Part shown: positions 15,718 through 24,605 of the stretch, one piece after another
Layout: every line of letters starts with the position of its first letter
How positions within the stretch are numbered: position 1 is the first letter of the stretch
From: an uncultured Armatimonadota bacterium
Lineage (GTDB): Bacteria > Armatimonadota > Fimbriimonadia > Fimbriimonadales > Fimbriimonadaceae
Assembly: GCA_903927025.1 (NCBI GenBank)
Contig: CAIYLG010000019.1
Location: 61,795 to 125,794, forward strand
DNA length: 64,000 nucleotides
Direction: 5' to 3'
The notes under the pieces: generated by a model
Told to the model about the DNA's origin: nothing
Databases searched by the model: none
Seen by the model: the letters and a program-made list of their open reading frames with translations, nothing else
Position numbers and translations under genes: made by a program

Positions 15718-17652
15718 TCATGCCTTCGGTTGAGAGCTTGGACTACTTTCGGTCAAGCCGCGAATGGCTGCCTCGCGCTTTTGAAGATCAACCGGATTCG
15801 GCTTCAGTTCGGCATTCGAAGCCGTCTGGAGAGCCTTTTCAGCTCCTGCGCGGTCTTTTAAACCGACCTTCGCATCAACCATATCCAGCCAGGCGTAACC
15901 GTTGACCGGATACAGGGCCAGCGCGTGTTCGAGCAACCTTGAGGCATCCGCATATTCGTGATCGATGAGGCGCTGGTGGGCAAGGGCTAGGCCGCAGAGA
16001 TAGTAGTCAGGGTTGAGGCGAAGGGCGACCTCCCAATGGCGGATAGCTTGCACACGGTCCGTCTTCAGAATCAGACGGCCGTAATAATAGTTGAGCCAAT
16101 AATCGGACGGGGATAAAATCAGGGCATCCCGAGCAACGACCGTCGCCTCCGGATATCGCTTAGCCTGGCCAAGTGAAAAGGCGTTTGCACCCATAAAGTT
16201 TCCGAGATTCTGCAAGTCAGCCCTCGTTTCTTCCAAACGTAGCCCCACGCCGGGTGTGATGGCATCCTTCTGCTTTTGATCCAACAGCTGCGCCCACTGC
16301 GGTGAGTCAAATATGTAGGTCAAGGATTTCGACGTAACTTCGACTGACTCGTCATATAGCCCTTTGTCATCCAAGCTATGAGCGTAGAATTGCGCTCCCT
16401 CTAAAAAGTGCGGATCATCGCGGTAGACCTCCTGCCAAAAGTCGAACGGCAGGTGCCAATGCTGGGTTGCCTCCCAGGTGACGGCAAAACTAAGGATGAA
16501 ATTCAGCCCCAACGGCAGAGCGAGGATAACCCGCCTGTGGGCAGCGGCAAATGCTCCCGCCATACCCAATATGCAGGCGACTGGCAAGCCAACGATCGCG
16601 CATCGATAAGGAGCAGCGATTAGGGTGCCGACAAGAGTGAAGTTGGAGACGGGTACATATCCAAGCACCGCCGCAAGACCAAACCAAAACAGGATCGGGC
16701 TTCTCTTCCAAGCCAACCTAAGTGCCCATACTGATCCAGTTACGACCAGCGCACCGAGGGGGATGAAGACGAAGTTGCTGACGTCGCCCAACGTGAAAGT
16801 AAAAACAGAGGATCGAGTGGGCACGATGAATCCCATCGCATAGTGGGAAACGGTTCGCAGCATCAGCACCACCGTCTCACTGAGACCGTGGGTCGTCGCG
16901 TGAATGGAGGGGTGTCCGATCATCCACAGCCCGGCATAGACCACTAAAATGAATGCATAAGGAGCGCTCACCTTAAGGGCGCCTTTGAAATTACTAGATC
17001 CAAAGGTGAAGGCGGAAAGGGGCACAAGCGGCCAAAACGCCAGAGCCTGTTCTTTGGTTAGTGCGGCGAGCAGGAGGAGAACGGGGCCGATAACGAGCCA
17101 CCGCCCCTTCTGTGAGTCGTGATACATCACAAGCGCGATGAGAAAGAGCACTAGGAAGAGAAGCGACAGCACATCAGGCCGTCCGCCAATCCAGGCAGCC
17201 GCACCAACCTGGGCGGGCTGAACCGCAAAGAAAATGCCAGCCAAAACTCCTGCAATTCGTCGACGGGTGACAAGGAGCACCAAAAATGCCACCAGCACCG
17301 CGGTAACGGCATGTAGAAGCAGATTCGTGAGGTGATAGTAAAACGGGATGCCCTTAAAAATCCCGTTTTCAATGACGAACGAAAGAGACGTCAAAGGGCG
17401 AAAATAGTTCCCGAACAGAGGATGGGTGAACGCAGTCTTGACGTCACTAATTCCAAAGGTCGCTTTGAGCGTCAAAAGCTGATGATCGTCCCAAATCGCC
17501 CACCCTTGCAGAACGGGAAAATACAGGGCAACGGCCAGCAAGAAAATCGAAGTGAGGGCAAAGCGCCAGTTGAATAAGAATCGAGGAGCGATCCCCGAAG
17601 ACTTTTCTGGAATTGAATCTCCTCGGGGAGTCACTTCTTGCGGTTGGGACAT
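15718..17652 (-). CDS. GT-C fold membrane protein with C-terminal TPR repeats
   Basis: A 644-residue protein with about ten to twelve membrane segments. After the first helix comes WAIWDDHQLL, an acidic loop motif of GT-C glycosyltransferases that use polyprenyl-phosphate sugars. NYFRPLTSLSF and YYHLTNLLLHAV follow, as in TMTC/PMT-like proteins. Residues from about 430 to the end form several tetratricopeptide units (ANAFSLGQAKRYPEATVVARDAL, LALAHQRLIDHEYADASRLLEHAL). It probably transfers a sugar to exported proteins or lipids across the membrane. The acceptor is unknown. It stands alone between convergent and divergent neighbours. Confidence 0.75.
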   Translation of the reverse strand: MSQPQEVTPRGDSIPEKSSGIAPRFLFNWRFALTSIFLLAVALYFPVLQGWAIWDDHQLLTLKATFGISDVKTAFTHPLFGNYFRPLTSLSFVIENGIFKGIPFYYHLTNLLLHAVTAVLVAFLVLLVTRRRIAGVLAGIFFAVQPAQVGAAAWIGGRPDVLSLLFLVLFLIALVMYHDSQKGRWLVIGPVLLLLAALTKEQALAFWPLVPLSAFTFGSSNFKGALKVSAPYAFILVVYAGLWMIGHPSIHATTHGLSETVVLMLRTVSHYAMGFIVPTRSSVFTFTLGDVSNFVFIPLGALVVTGSVWALRLAWKRSPILFWFGLAAVLGYVPVSNFTLVGTLIAAPYRCAIVGLPVACILGMAGAFAAAHRRVILALPLGLNFILSFAVTWEATQHWHLPFDFWQEVYRDDPHFLEGAQFYAHSLDDKGLYDESVEVTSKSLTYIFDSPQWAQLLDQKQKDAITPGVGLRLEETRADLQNLGNFMGANAFSLGQAKRYPEATVVARDALILSPSDYWLNYYYGRLILKTDRVQAIRHWEVALRLNPDYYLCGLALAHQRLIDHEYADASRLLEHALALYPVNGYAWLDMVDAKVGLKDRAGAEKALQTASNAELKPNPVDLQKREAAIRGLTESSPSSQPKA

Positions 17653-17767
17653 CTCTGCACTCTTACCCGTTTTGCGGTAAGAGATAACAAAGTTGGATTA
17701 GAACGGCCTGGAAGGTCGTCCCCAAGTTCGAGAACGATGTGCCGCAGTGCCGAGACAGAATCAGACC

Positions 17768-18478
17768 ATGACACCACAAATTGATCGCCATCCGAGAGAG
17801 ACTCTGGACCGACTGCTAGGCGTCCTTGCCGCAGATCCTGCGGTCAAAAGCGTTCACATCGGTGGATCGTTGGCGAGAGGTGAAGATGACGCCTACAGCG
17901 ACCTAGATCTCTGGGTCGAAGGCGAGAAATGGAACCCGGAATGCCTCGGCGGTCAGTTCCTCGTCGCGACGAAATCTGAGATCGCGGGGATGCCGTTCAT
18001 TCACGGTGTTGCGGTTGGCGGGACGATCATCGATCTGATTCACAGTGCCCCAAAGTGGGAAGGATGCGCCCGTCTCGACCTACCTGCCCCAACTCCGATG
18101 CCTCCCGCGCCGCTGCCGGGCTGCGGCCTCGTCGACGAGTTCTGGGCACTTTCCCTAAAGCACCGAAAGAACTTCATGCGCGGATACGAAAAACTCGTCC
18201 CGTTTGGCCTGGATTTCGATCGAAGACTTCTCTTCCGGGCTTGGGCAATGTCCGAGACGGGCTCGGACCCAGGCCCAAATGCTTTCAACCTATTTACGCT
18301 GAAGTCTCTGCACGATGCGGTACTTACTCCACGTCGAATGGCTCTGCTGGGGATGCCACTTCGCACTCGAGAGGAGATCCTTGCAGCCGTGGAGGCCTAT
18401 CGCGAAGAGATGACTCGACTCTATCCAGTGCCGAGTGCCTTAGAACTCACCGTGAGGGCGCTTGGGCTGGCGAATTAG
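17768..18478 (+). CDS. Nucleotidyltransferase-fold protein (aminoglycoside adenylyltransferase-like)
   Basis: A ~236-residue protein with VHIGGSLARGEDDAYSDLDLWVEG near the start. This is the GSxxRGxxxxxSDxD motif of the nucleotidyltransferase superfamily, with the two metal-binding Asp residues. The C-terminal helical region (HRKNFMRGYEKL, FRAWAMSETGS) resembles proteins annotated as aminoglycoside nucleotidyltransferases or minimal nucleotidyltransferases. It probably transfers a nucleotide to a small molecule or protein, but resistance is not shown. The track begins at GTG 17747; ATG 17768 is preferred and gives the compact domain. Confidence 0.65.
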   Translation: MTPQIDRHPRETLDRLLGVLAADPAVKSVHIGGSLARGEDDAYSDLDLWVEGEKWNPECLGGQFLVATKSEIAGMPFIHGVAVGGTIIDLIHSAPKWEGCARLDLPAPTPMPPAPLPGCGLVDEFWALSLKHRKNFMRGYEKLVPFGLDFDRRLLFRAWAMSETGSDPGPNAFNLFTLKSLHDAVLTPRRMALLGMPLRTREEILAAVEAYREEMTRLYPVPSALELTVRALGLAN

Positions 18479-18511
18479 GTCGCTAGCCCGTACACCAAAC
18501 CGACAGCAGCC

Positions 18512-19792
18512 CTATTCGCGAGTCGTGCCGAAGCGCTCGAACGCTTCGCGCTCCAGCGCCTCGCGATGATCTGGATGGGCGATGTCGATCATGGCTCGGG
18601 CGCGTTGGCGAAGGCTCTTGCCGTGGAGGTTGACAGAGCCGTACTCAGTGACCACATAGTGGACGTGCGCTCGAGTCGTGACAACTCCCGCACCCTGTTT
18701 CAACATGCCGGCGATGCGCGATTCTCCTCGCTTGGTCTGAGATGGCAGAGCGATGATCGGCTTGCCACCTTCTGAAAGAGACGCGCCACGGATGTAGTCG
18801 ATCTGACCACCGACGCCGGAGTACAGCTTGCTGCCGATGGAGTCGGCGCAGACCTGACCGGTGAGGTCCACTTCGATCGCGCTGTTGATCGCAGTCATCT
18901 TTGGATTACGGCGGATAACAGTTGGGTCGTTGACGTAACCGATATCGAGGGCGGCGATCAGAGGGTTGTCGTCCACGAAGTCGTAAAGCCTTCGGCTGCC
19001 GATGATGAACGCCACCACGATCTTGCCGGGGTGAATCTTCTTGAGGCGGCCATTGATCACACCCGACTCCACCAGGTCAATGATGCCGTCCGACACCATC
19101 TCGCTGTGCACGCCAAGGTCCTTATGGCTCTTCAAGCTAGCAAGGACGGCATTCGGGATCGCACCGATTCCCATCTGCAGGGTCGCGCCATCTTCAATCA
19201 GTTCCGCACAGTGGGCACCAATTCTCGCCTCGACATCGGTTGGCACTTTCGCCATGACCTCGGGAAGCGGCTCATCGTGTCGAACGAAGGCGTGGATGTT
19301 GTCGATGTGAATCAGGCCGTCCCCGTGAGTCCGCGGCATGTACTTGTTCACCTGTGCGATGACGTACTTGGCAGAGACCACCGCTGAACGCGTGGCTTCC
19401 ACGGAGACGCCAAGGGAGCAGTAGCCGTGTCGGTCTGGTAGGGACACCTGGATCAGCGCGACATCGATCGGCATTGCCCCGCTTCGAAACAGCGCCGGAA
19501 CTTCGCTGAGGAAGATGGGTGTGTAGTCGGCTCGACCCTCCTGAACGGCCTGGCGGACGTTGGCACCGATGAACAGGGCGTTCACTCGGAAGCTTTCCGC
19601 CATCTCAGGAGCAGCATAGGGAGCAGGACCTTCGGTGTGGAGTTGGACAACTTCGACGCCACGGAGCTGATGGGCTCGGGCGGTCATCGCCTTAACGAGT
19701 TCAACAGGCGCCGCCGCCATTCCGTGGATGTACACGCGCTGGTGGCTTTTAATGATTTCGACAGCTTCGGAGGGAGTGCAGGGAACGTTCAC
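18512..19792 (-). CDS. Acetyl-CoA hydrolase / 4-hydroxybutyrate CoA-transferase family protein
   Basis: A 426-residue class I CoA-transferase. Segments such as RVYIHGMAAAPVELVKAM, PIDVALIQVSLPDRHGYCSLG, ATLQMGIGAIPNAVL and LGVHSEMVSDGIIDLVESGVI match the butyrate/4-hydroxybutyrate CoA-transferase branch. The Glu of HSEM near residue 228 is the expected catalytic residue that forms the glutamyl-CoA thioester. GGQIDYIRGASLSEGGKPIIAL is the CoA-binding part. It moves CoA between acetyl-CoA and a short carboxylic acid. The start codon is GTG. No pathway partner is adjacent, so the acid substrate is unknown. Confidence 0.85.
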   Translation of the reverse strand: MNVPCTPSEAVEIIKSHQRVYIHGMAAAPVELVKAMTARAHQLRGVEVVQLHTEGPAPYAAPEMAESFRVNALFIGANVRQAVQEGRADYTPIFLSEVPALFRSGAMPIDVALIQVSLPDRHGYCSLGVSVEATRSAVVSAKYVIAQVNKYMPRTHGDGLIHIDNIHAFVRHDEPLPEVMAKVPTDVEARIGAHCAELIEDGATLQMGIGAIPNAVLASLKSHKDLGVHSEMVSDGIIDLVESGVINGRLKKIHPGKIVVAFIIGSRRLYDFVDDNPLIAALDIGYVNDPTVIRRNPKMTAINSAIEVDLTGQVCADSIGSKLYSGVGGQIDYIRGASLSEGGKPIIALPSQTKRGESRIAGMLKQGAGVVTTRAHVHYVVTEYGSVNLHGKSLRQRARAMIDIAHPDHREALEREAFERFGTTRE

Positions 19793-19854
19793 TACTAGGA
19801 AGTAAGCACCGTTTCCAGGTTTCGTTTCAAGTCAAAGGATCACTGTCCCTAGAT

Positions 19855-20418
19855 TCACTGACTCTGATCATCGGCCTGATCGGGGGCCTCCAAGATCTCT
19901 AGAATTCTGCTCAGAGCCATCTGCTGATCGTCCAAAGCGATCTTGTCGGGCATCGGAATGTGCAGAAATCCGACGTGCTTATCCGGAAATCGCTGAAGCG
20001 CCCGGAACGAGATGTAGTTGCACAGATAGCTGCCGGCATCCATGCTCGCACGGGCATGAGGGACTTCCATCAGAACGCGCGCGGATCGATCTGGAGTCCA
20101 GAGCGTCGCCGACAGCAATAAGGGCGCTTCCTTATCGATTTGACCGAAAGGCGCATAGCCACGCACGTCTGGGGTTTTGCCGATGATGTTGCGGGCAAAC
20201 AACTCGAGGCTCATGTGATCTCGCCCCGCCGCAACCCCAATCATCAACAGTCGATCAAAAGTGGAGGCTTCTAGGCTGGCAAGGAAGTCGTCAACCGCGC
20301 GGTAGGAGACTTCGAGCGTCTGATGCCTTCGCGCCGACGCTTCTGCGAGTGTTTCGGACGGATTTTGCCCGACTTTGAGGAACGCCTTGAACCCGGTAAC
20401 GAACGTGCGGTCGGACAT
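19855..20418 (-). CDS. pcp: Pyroglutamyl-peptidase I-like cysteine peptidase (family C15)
   Basis: A 187-residue protein, slightly shorter than typical C15 enzymes. FVTGFKAFLKVGQNPSETL corresponds to the TGFxPFxxxxxNPS start. The three catalytic residues can be assigned: Glu in MSLELFARN near residue 71, Cys in SYLCNYISF near 134 and His in FLHIPMPDK near 152. These enzymes remove N-terminal pyroglutamate from peptides in the cytoplasm. The normally conserved GQAGGR loop is altered to GVAAGRD, so specificity may differ. The downstream gene on the same strand is the CoA-transferase, about 60 bases away. Confidence 0.8.
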   Translation of the reverse strand: MSDRTFVTGFKAFLKVGQNPSETLAEASARRHQTLEVSYRAVDDFLASLEASTFDRLLMIGVAAGRDHMSLELFARNIIGKTPDVRGYAPFGQIDKEAPLLLSATLWTPDRSARVLMEVPHARASMDAGSYLCNYISFRALQRFPDKHVGFLHIPMPDKIALDDQQMALSRILEILEAPDQADDQSQ

Positions 20419-20467
20419 AGGGATGCGATAGTTCTACCCTGCTTGCAGGGAAAGGTAAAACAACTGG

Positions 20468-21316
20468 GTGTCTTCCCCCAAAGTTTGGTTTGTCACCGGC
20501 TGCTCCTCCGGGTTCGGCCGCGGTCTCGTCGAGGAGCTTCTTGCCGCTGGGTATCGCGTGTGTGGAACGCTTCGAAAGCCTGAGGCTCTTGCCGATCTAG
20601 CGGCCAAGTTTCCAGAGACTTTGATCACTCCTTCCGTGGATGTCACCCAGTCGGATCAAATTCGGGCGGCCGTTGACGAGACGATTGCGAAATGGGGACG
20701 AATCGATGTTCTCGCCAATAATGCCGGCTATGGCTTGGGCGGCATGATTGAGGACACCCCTGTCGAGCAGATACGAGACGTGTTTGAGACCAACGTCTTC
20801 GGAGCCCTCACCGTCATTCGAGCCGTTCTGCCCACGATGCGAAACCAAAACTCGGGAGTTATCCTGAACCTCAGCAGCATCGTCGGCCTTGTTTCCTACC
20901 GAGGGGGCGGGTTCTACGCGGCCACCAAGCACGCTTTGGAAGCGATTTCCGAAAGCCTTTCTATTGAGGTTGCCGGCTGGGGAATCAAGGTCATCTCCGT
21001 TGAACCTGGCCCCTTCCGCACCGACTTTGCGGGCAGATCCTTTGTCTGGCCAACGACGCGGATGCCTGAGTACGATGCTCTTTACAAAACCACGTTTGAC
21101 ATCTACGAGAACATGAATGGCAACCAGGCGGGCGATCCTGTGCGTGCGGTGAAGCTGATGATTGAGGCGGCCGAGCACCCTGAACCGCCGCTCCACCTCC
21201 CGATGGGACAGTTTGCCCTTGAAGAAGTTGAGCTGCTTATCGACACTCTAACCAAAGAGAAGGAAGCCTGGCGGGAGAAGATCCTAGCCACCGATTATCC
21301 AGGAGGCACCGAGTGA
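20468..21316 (+). CDS. Short-chain dehydrogenase/reductase
   Basis: A 282-residue classical SDR. FVTGCSSGFGRGL is the TGxxxGxG NAD(P)-binding motif, DVLANNAGYG the NNAG motif, VILNLSSIVGLVSYRG supplies the catalytic Ser, and FYAATKHALEA the Tyr-x3-Lys pair. The PGPFRTDF loop follows. It should oxidise an alcohol or reduce a carbonyl in the cytoplasm; the substrate is not predictable. The start is GTG at 20468. Its stop overlaps the GTG of the downstream acetyltransferase in GTGA with AGGAGG nearby, so the two are translationally coupled. Confidence 0.85.
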   Translation: MSSPKVWFVTGCSSGFGRGLVEELLAAGYRVCGTLRKPEALADLAAKFPETLITPSVDVTQSDQIRAAVDETIAKWGRIDVLANNAGYGLGGMIEDTPVEQIRDVFETNVFGALTVIRAVLPTMRNQNSGVILNLSSIVGLVSYRGGGFYAATKHALEAISESLSIEVAGWGIKVISVEPGPFRTDFAGRSFVWPTTRMPEYDALYKTTFDIYENMNGNQAGDPVRAVKLMIEAAEHPEPPLHLPMGQFALEEVELLIDTLTKEKEAWREKILATDYPGGTE

Positions 21317-22068
21317 AATTCATCGCGAGCACCACCGACGCCGCTGGAGTCCGCCCATTTAAAGACTTGTACCGCCAGCAGGCGAACTGCCAGGTCATTC
21401 ACTTCACCAGCATCGACCGCGGATTCACCCAGCCGTACCTGTTGGAAACCGGCGGTCGCTTGGCTGGTTATGGGGCGATGTTCACCAAACACTATGACCC
21501 CCGCGTCATGGAGTTCTATCTGTTCCCAGAGTTCGAGTCTTTCGCGTCGGACGCCTTCAGGGCTCTCCTTGAGACCAGCGGCGCGGTTGAGATAGAGGCT
21601 CAAACGAATATGCCTCTCGCGAACAGGATGTTGGAGGAGTTTTCGGTGGAAATCCAAGAGGAGGCTCGCCTATTTGCGGTAGGCCAAACCACCTCCATTG
21701 AAATTCCAGAGGCAATTTTTCGTAAACGGAAGCCCGAAGACCGCCTCGAAAACCATGGTGAACCGGAAGGAGACTGGGTGTTGGAGTGGGACGGACGAGT
21801 TGTAGCGAACGGCGGATTCCTTACCCACTACAACCCTCCGTATGGCGACATCTACATGGAAACGGCAGAGCCCTACCGTGGACGCGGTTTTGGAAAGTAT
21901 CTCGTGCAAGAACTCAAACGAGTCTGCTATGAGGCTGGCAAGCTTCCTGCGGCACGTTGCAATCCAGACAACGAAGCGTCCCGCCGAACCATTCTCAGCG
22001 CTGGGTTCCAGGAAGTTGGATTTCTGCGATGCGGAAAGGTGAACCCTAAAGCATTGAACGTAAGATAG
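21313..22068 (+). CDS. GNAT family N-acetyltransferase
   Basis: A 251-residue protein whose C-terminal half is a GNAT domain: IYMETAEPYRGRGFGKYLVQELK near residue 180 is motif A with the R/Q-x-x-G-x-G acetyl-CoA pyrophosphate loop, and CNPDNEASRRTILSAGF is the following motif B. The N-terminal ~120 residues look like a second, degenerate GNAT-like fold. It acetylates an amine using acetyl-CoA, with the target unknown. GTG 21313 is preceded by CAGGAGG and overlaps the SDR stop. The 3' end overlaps the convergent aminotransferase by 23 bases. Confidence 0.75.
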   Translation: MKFIASTTDAAGVRPFKDLYRQQANCQVIHFTSIDRGFTQPYLLETGGRLAGYGAMFTKHYDPRVMEFYLFPEFESFASDAFRALLETSGAVEIEAQTNMPLANRMLEEFSVEIQEEARLFAVGQTTSIEIPEAIFRKRKPEDRLENHGEPEGDWVLEWDGRVVANGGFLTHYNPPYGDIYMETAEPYRGRGFGKYLVQELKRVCYEAGKLPAARCNPDNEASRRTILSAGFQEVGFLRCGKVNPKALNVR

Positions 22069-23101
22069 CCAGGACCCTGTCCTCATGATCGGGTGCGGTC
22101 AAGCCGATGCGAATGAACCGATCTCCGAGGACCTCTCCCATGCCGTCTGGTGTTCGGACAATGAGGCCAGCATTGGAAAGCTCAGACGCCCAGCTGTGCG
22201 CCGTCTTTTCTGGTGGCACGCCAATCAGGATCGCGGGAATCTCTCCAAACCAGACGTCCAACCCCATTGAAGAGACCTGTGCGGCAAGACGCTGAGTCCT
22301 GCAATTGGAATCTCGCCAAACCCTGATATAGGAGGTTTCGTTCTGAACGGCGGCCACCGCCGCCGCCATCGCGGAGGTCCCGACGATCCACGGTGGCGTG
22401 TGGGCGCGAATCCCACAGGCAGTTTCTGGGTGGGCCACCAGGTACGCGGCACGTATCCCGCTGAGCGCATAAGCCTTGGAGAGCGACTTGAGGACAACAA
22501 GCCCCGGTGTCACCGCCGCATCTGCCTCTACCGTGGTCTTTGTTCCGCAATAGTCCACGTAGGCCTCATCGACCCATAGGATCGTTCTCTGATCGAGTTG
22601 AGCCCTAAGCTCAAGCACTTCTCGGCGAGTCAGGCTCCTGCCGGTTGGGTTGTTCGGATTCACCAGAATGAGCATCGAGCATCCAGCGGCCGCGCTCACC
22701 AGAGCATCCAAGTGGAGTTGGAATCCGTCATTTGGGTTCAGCCGGATTGAAACCACATCGCATCGATCCCGACTCAGGACGTGGAGATATTCCGAGTAGC
22801 CGGGATCGACCACCGCAACTGGCCCACTCCCGGCCATACGAGGGAGCACCCGATGAATGATCTCGCTAGATCCAGATCCAAGTGAGAGCGAGTCAAAGGG
22901 CACCTCTCTGGCCGATGAGATTGCACAAAGAAGAGGCTTGCCTTGCACATCCGGACTGATCCGCATGTTGTCGGGGTTCTGCGTAAAAGCCTCCAGCGCC
23001 TCAGCACACGGCGGAAACCAGGCGTCCAGCACATCTGCACAGATCGCTCCCTTTCGGTGAGCGCTGTCGTAACCCAGTCCATGGACCGCGGCCTGAATCA
23101 T
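22046..23101 (-). CDS. Class I/II PLP aminotransferase, histidinol-phosphate type
   Basis: A 351-residue fold-type I PLP enzyme. LGSGSSEIIHRVL and LILVNPNNPTGRSLTRRE contain the Asn-Pro-Thr-Gly phosphate and cofactor loop, ILWVDEAYVDYCG the Asp that pairs with the pyridine nitrogen, and VVLKSLSKAYALSGIRAAYLV the Schiff-base Lys near residue 208. The pattern is that of the HisC/CobD group, which transaminates histidinol phosphate or decarboxylates threonine phosphate. No histidine or cobalamin genes are adjacent, so the substrate stays open. Confidence 0.8.
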   Translation of the reverse strand: MIQAAVHGLGYDSAHRKGAICADVLDAWFPPCAEALEAFTQNPDNMRISPDVQGKPLLCAISSAREVPFDSLSLGSGSSEIIHRVLPRMAGSGPVAVVDPGYSEYLHVLSRDRCDVVSIRLNPNDGFQLHLDALVSAAAGCSMLILVNPNNPTGRSLTRREVLELRAQLDQRTILWVDEAYVDYCGTKTTVEADAAVTPGLVVLKSLSKAYALSGIRAAYLVAHPETACGIRAHTPPWIVGTSAMAAAVAAVQNETSYIRVWRDSNCRTQRLAAQVSSMGLDVWFGEIPAILIGVPPEKTAHSWASELSNAGLIVRTPDGMGEVLGDRFIRIGLTAPDHEDRVLAILRSML

Positions 23102-23186
23102 GTTGCCATGTTACAACTGTGAGCATTTTCCCGGAGACTGAGTTTCGTAGGACTAGAAGCTCGAAAATTCGGAGCTGCGGGCTCTC

Positions 23187-23624
23187 TTATCGGGAGTTAG
23201 CCACGAGGAATTGATCGAAGACGTAATGATCGTCTCCATCCATCACAAGCGTCTCTTCATAAATCTTGCCTCTCCGCTTCACCGTGAGATACACCAACGC
23301 TGGCGTTGGGCCTATTTCTTGGGCAACCGAATCGACATGGAATGCTTCCACTTTGCCGAGCCGCGCTGCCTGATCCGCCATCTGAACTCGGACTCTCTCA
23401 CTCAGACATGCTGTCACTGTGAGTGGCGAGCCAACCTCCTGCGCGTACACATCTGACGCAAGCTGCTTTGCAAACCTCGCCGCCGTGTCATTCCCTCCGC
23501 ACGTGAGTCCAACAAGGAATCCGATTCCAACAAGCAATCCAATTTTCGCAGCCATCTTCAGCCACCCAGCTACCGATATAGGTTTGGGATCGAAGTTGTC
23601 CGGTGGAACAGACCCTTGAATCAC
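23187..23624 (-). CDS. Small single-TM protein, unknown function
   Basis: If translation begins at GTG 23624, which overlaps the upstream gene's TGA in GTGA, the protein has 145 residues. The track start at 23717 lies well inside the previous gene and is less likely. It contains one membrane helix (KIGLLVGIGFLVGLTCG) near residue 25 and an extracytoplasmic domain with VEAFHVDSVAQEIGPTPALVYLTV and a YEETLVMDGDDHYVFDQF tail. No family is recognised. It is coupled to the hypothetical gene just upstream and probably partners it. Confidence 0.55.
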   Translation of the reverse strand: MIQGSVPPDNFDPKPISVAGWLKMAAKIGLLVGIGFLVGLTCGGNDTAARFAKQLASDVYAQEVGSPLTVTACLSERVRVQMADQAARLGKVEAFHVDSVAQEIGPTPALVYLTVKRRGKIYEETLVMDGDDHYVFDQFLVANSR

Positions 23625-24397
23625 TTCGCATCCACCCTTTGCTTTAGCCAACTGCAAAACTGAGCGACCCTTTTCAACTCGGGAAGACTCATGTGCGTGG
23701 TGGAGAGAACCAGCCATTCATCTTTCAGTCGAACGCAATATCCGGTCGTCTTTCGGGCTGGATTAAACTCGAAGCCGGACGTGATGAGTTTCGCCGAGAA
23801 CCCTGAATAGCCAAGCGATTTCTCCATCTGCGCACGTTTGCTCAGTCGGAACTGCTTTACGGCGATTCCGTTGCCAAACGCTGAGCTGCAAAGCCAATTC
23901 GGGGCAAGTTCTAACGTACAACCCAGTTTTTCATCGAGCCAAAACCAGTCAGAAGGAAGTGAAATGACTTTCCCGCTAAGAAGCTTCAGCTCAGAATTGT
24001 CGACGCGATACAGGATGTTGCGGTTGGATATTTTTGCGAGAGAGGCGACAGCTTGATCCGGAAATGTTTCCAAACTCTTCCGCCAATCACTCTGCTTGAA
24101 CTCGCCAGTAGCCCAAGTACGACCGACAAATCCGCAAAGGAGTGTTGAATTGGTAGACGTAGTGCGGAGACAGACGTTGCTATCGATATCGCTCAACAGC
24201 ACCGCTTTGGGAAAGATCGAACAGTATCGACCCAGTCTGCGCAACATGTCTCGCTTGAGGAGCCTTGGAGGTTGCTTTGACACGGCAACTTGGTCTCCAA
24301 ATGAGTTCTGCCAGATGCCCAAGTCGGTCAACTTCCAACCCGAACAGACCGAAAGGGCACACAAAAGGGACGCTACCATCTCACCATTGCCTTCCAT
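23621..24397 (-). CDS. Hypothetical exported protein
   Basis: A 258-residue protein that I cannot assign. The N-terminus MEGNGEMVASLLCALSVCSG is weakly signal-like. The remainder looks soluble, with recurring beta-prone segments such as SELKLLSGKVISLPSDWFW and LGCTLELAPNWLCSS, and KDEWLVLSTTHMSLPELKRV near the end. No catalytic motif stands out. The stop codon overlaps the start of the next gene in GTGA, indicating a two-gene unit. About 210 bases with no feature separate it from the receiver-like gene region. Confidence 0.5.
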   Translation of the reverse strand: MEGNGEMVASLLCALSVCSGWKLTDLGIWQNSFGDQVAVSKQPPRLLKRDMLRRLGRYCSIFPKAVLLSDIDSNVCLRTTSTNSTLLCGFVGRTWATGEFKQSDWRKSLETFPDQAVASLAKISNRNILYRVDNSELKLLSGKVISLPSDWFWLDEKLGCTLELAPNWLCSSAFGNGIAVKQFRLSKRAQMEKSLGYSGFSAKLITSGFEFNPARKTTGYCVRLKDEWLVLSTTHMSLPELKRVAQFCSWLKQRVDAK

Positions 24398-24605
24398 ATG
24401 CTTATTCGCCGCATGGATGCCACTTGGACCATGTTACGACAGACAACACTTCGGGTTGCCATTAGTTGGTGCCGAGAATTCTTCAGAAGCCGTGGTCACC
24501 TCCCCGGCTCTTTTTGTTCGGGTGCAAGGCACGGAACGTGGCGTCGAGTGATCCCAAGCCCAAAGGGGTTGTCTACCCTGCTATTGTCAGAGTCCTTGTT
24601 AACTC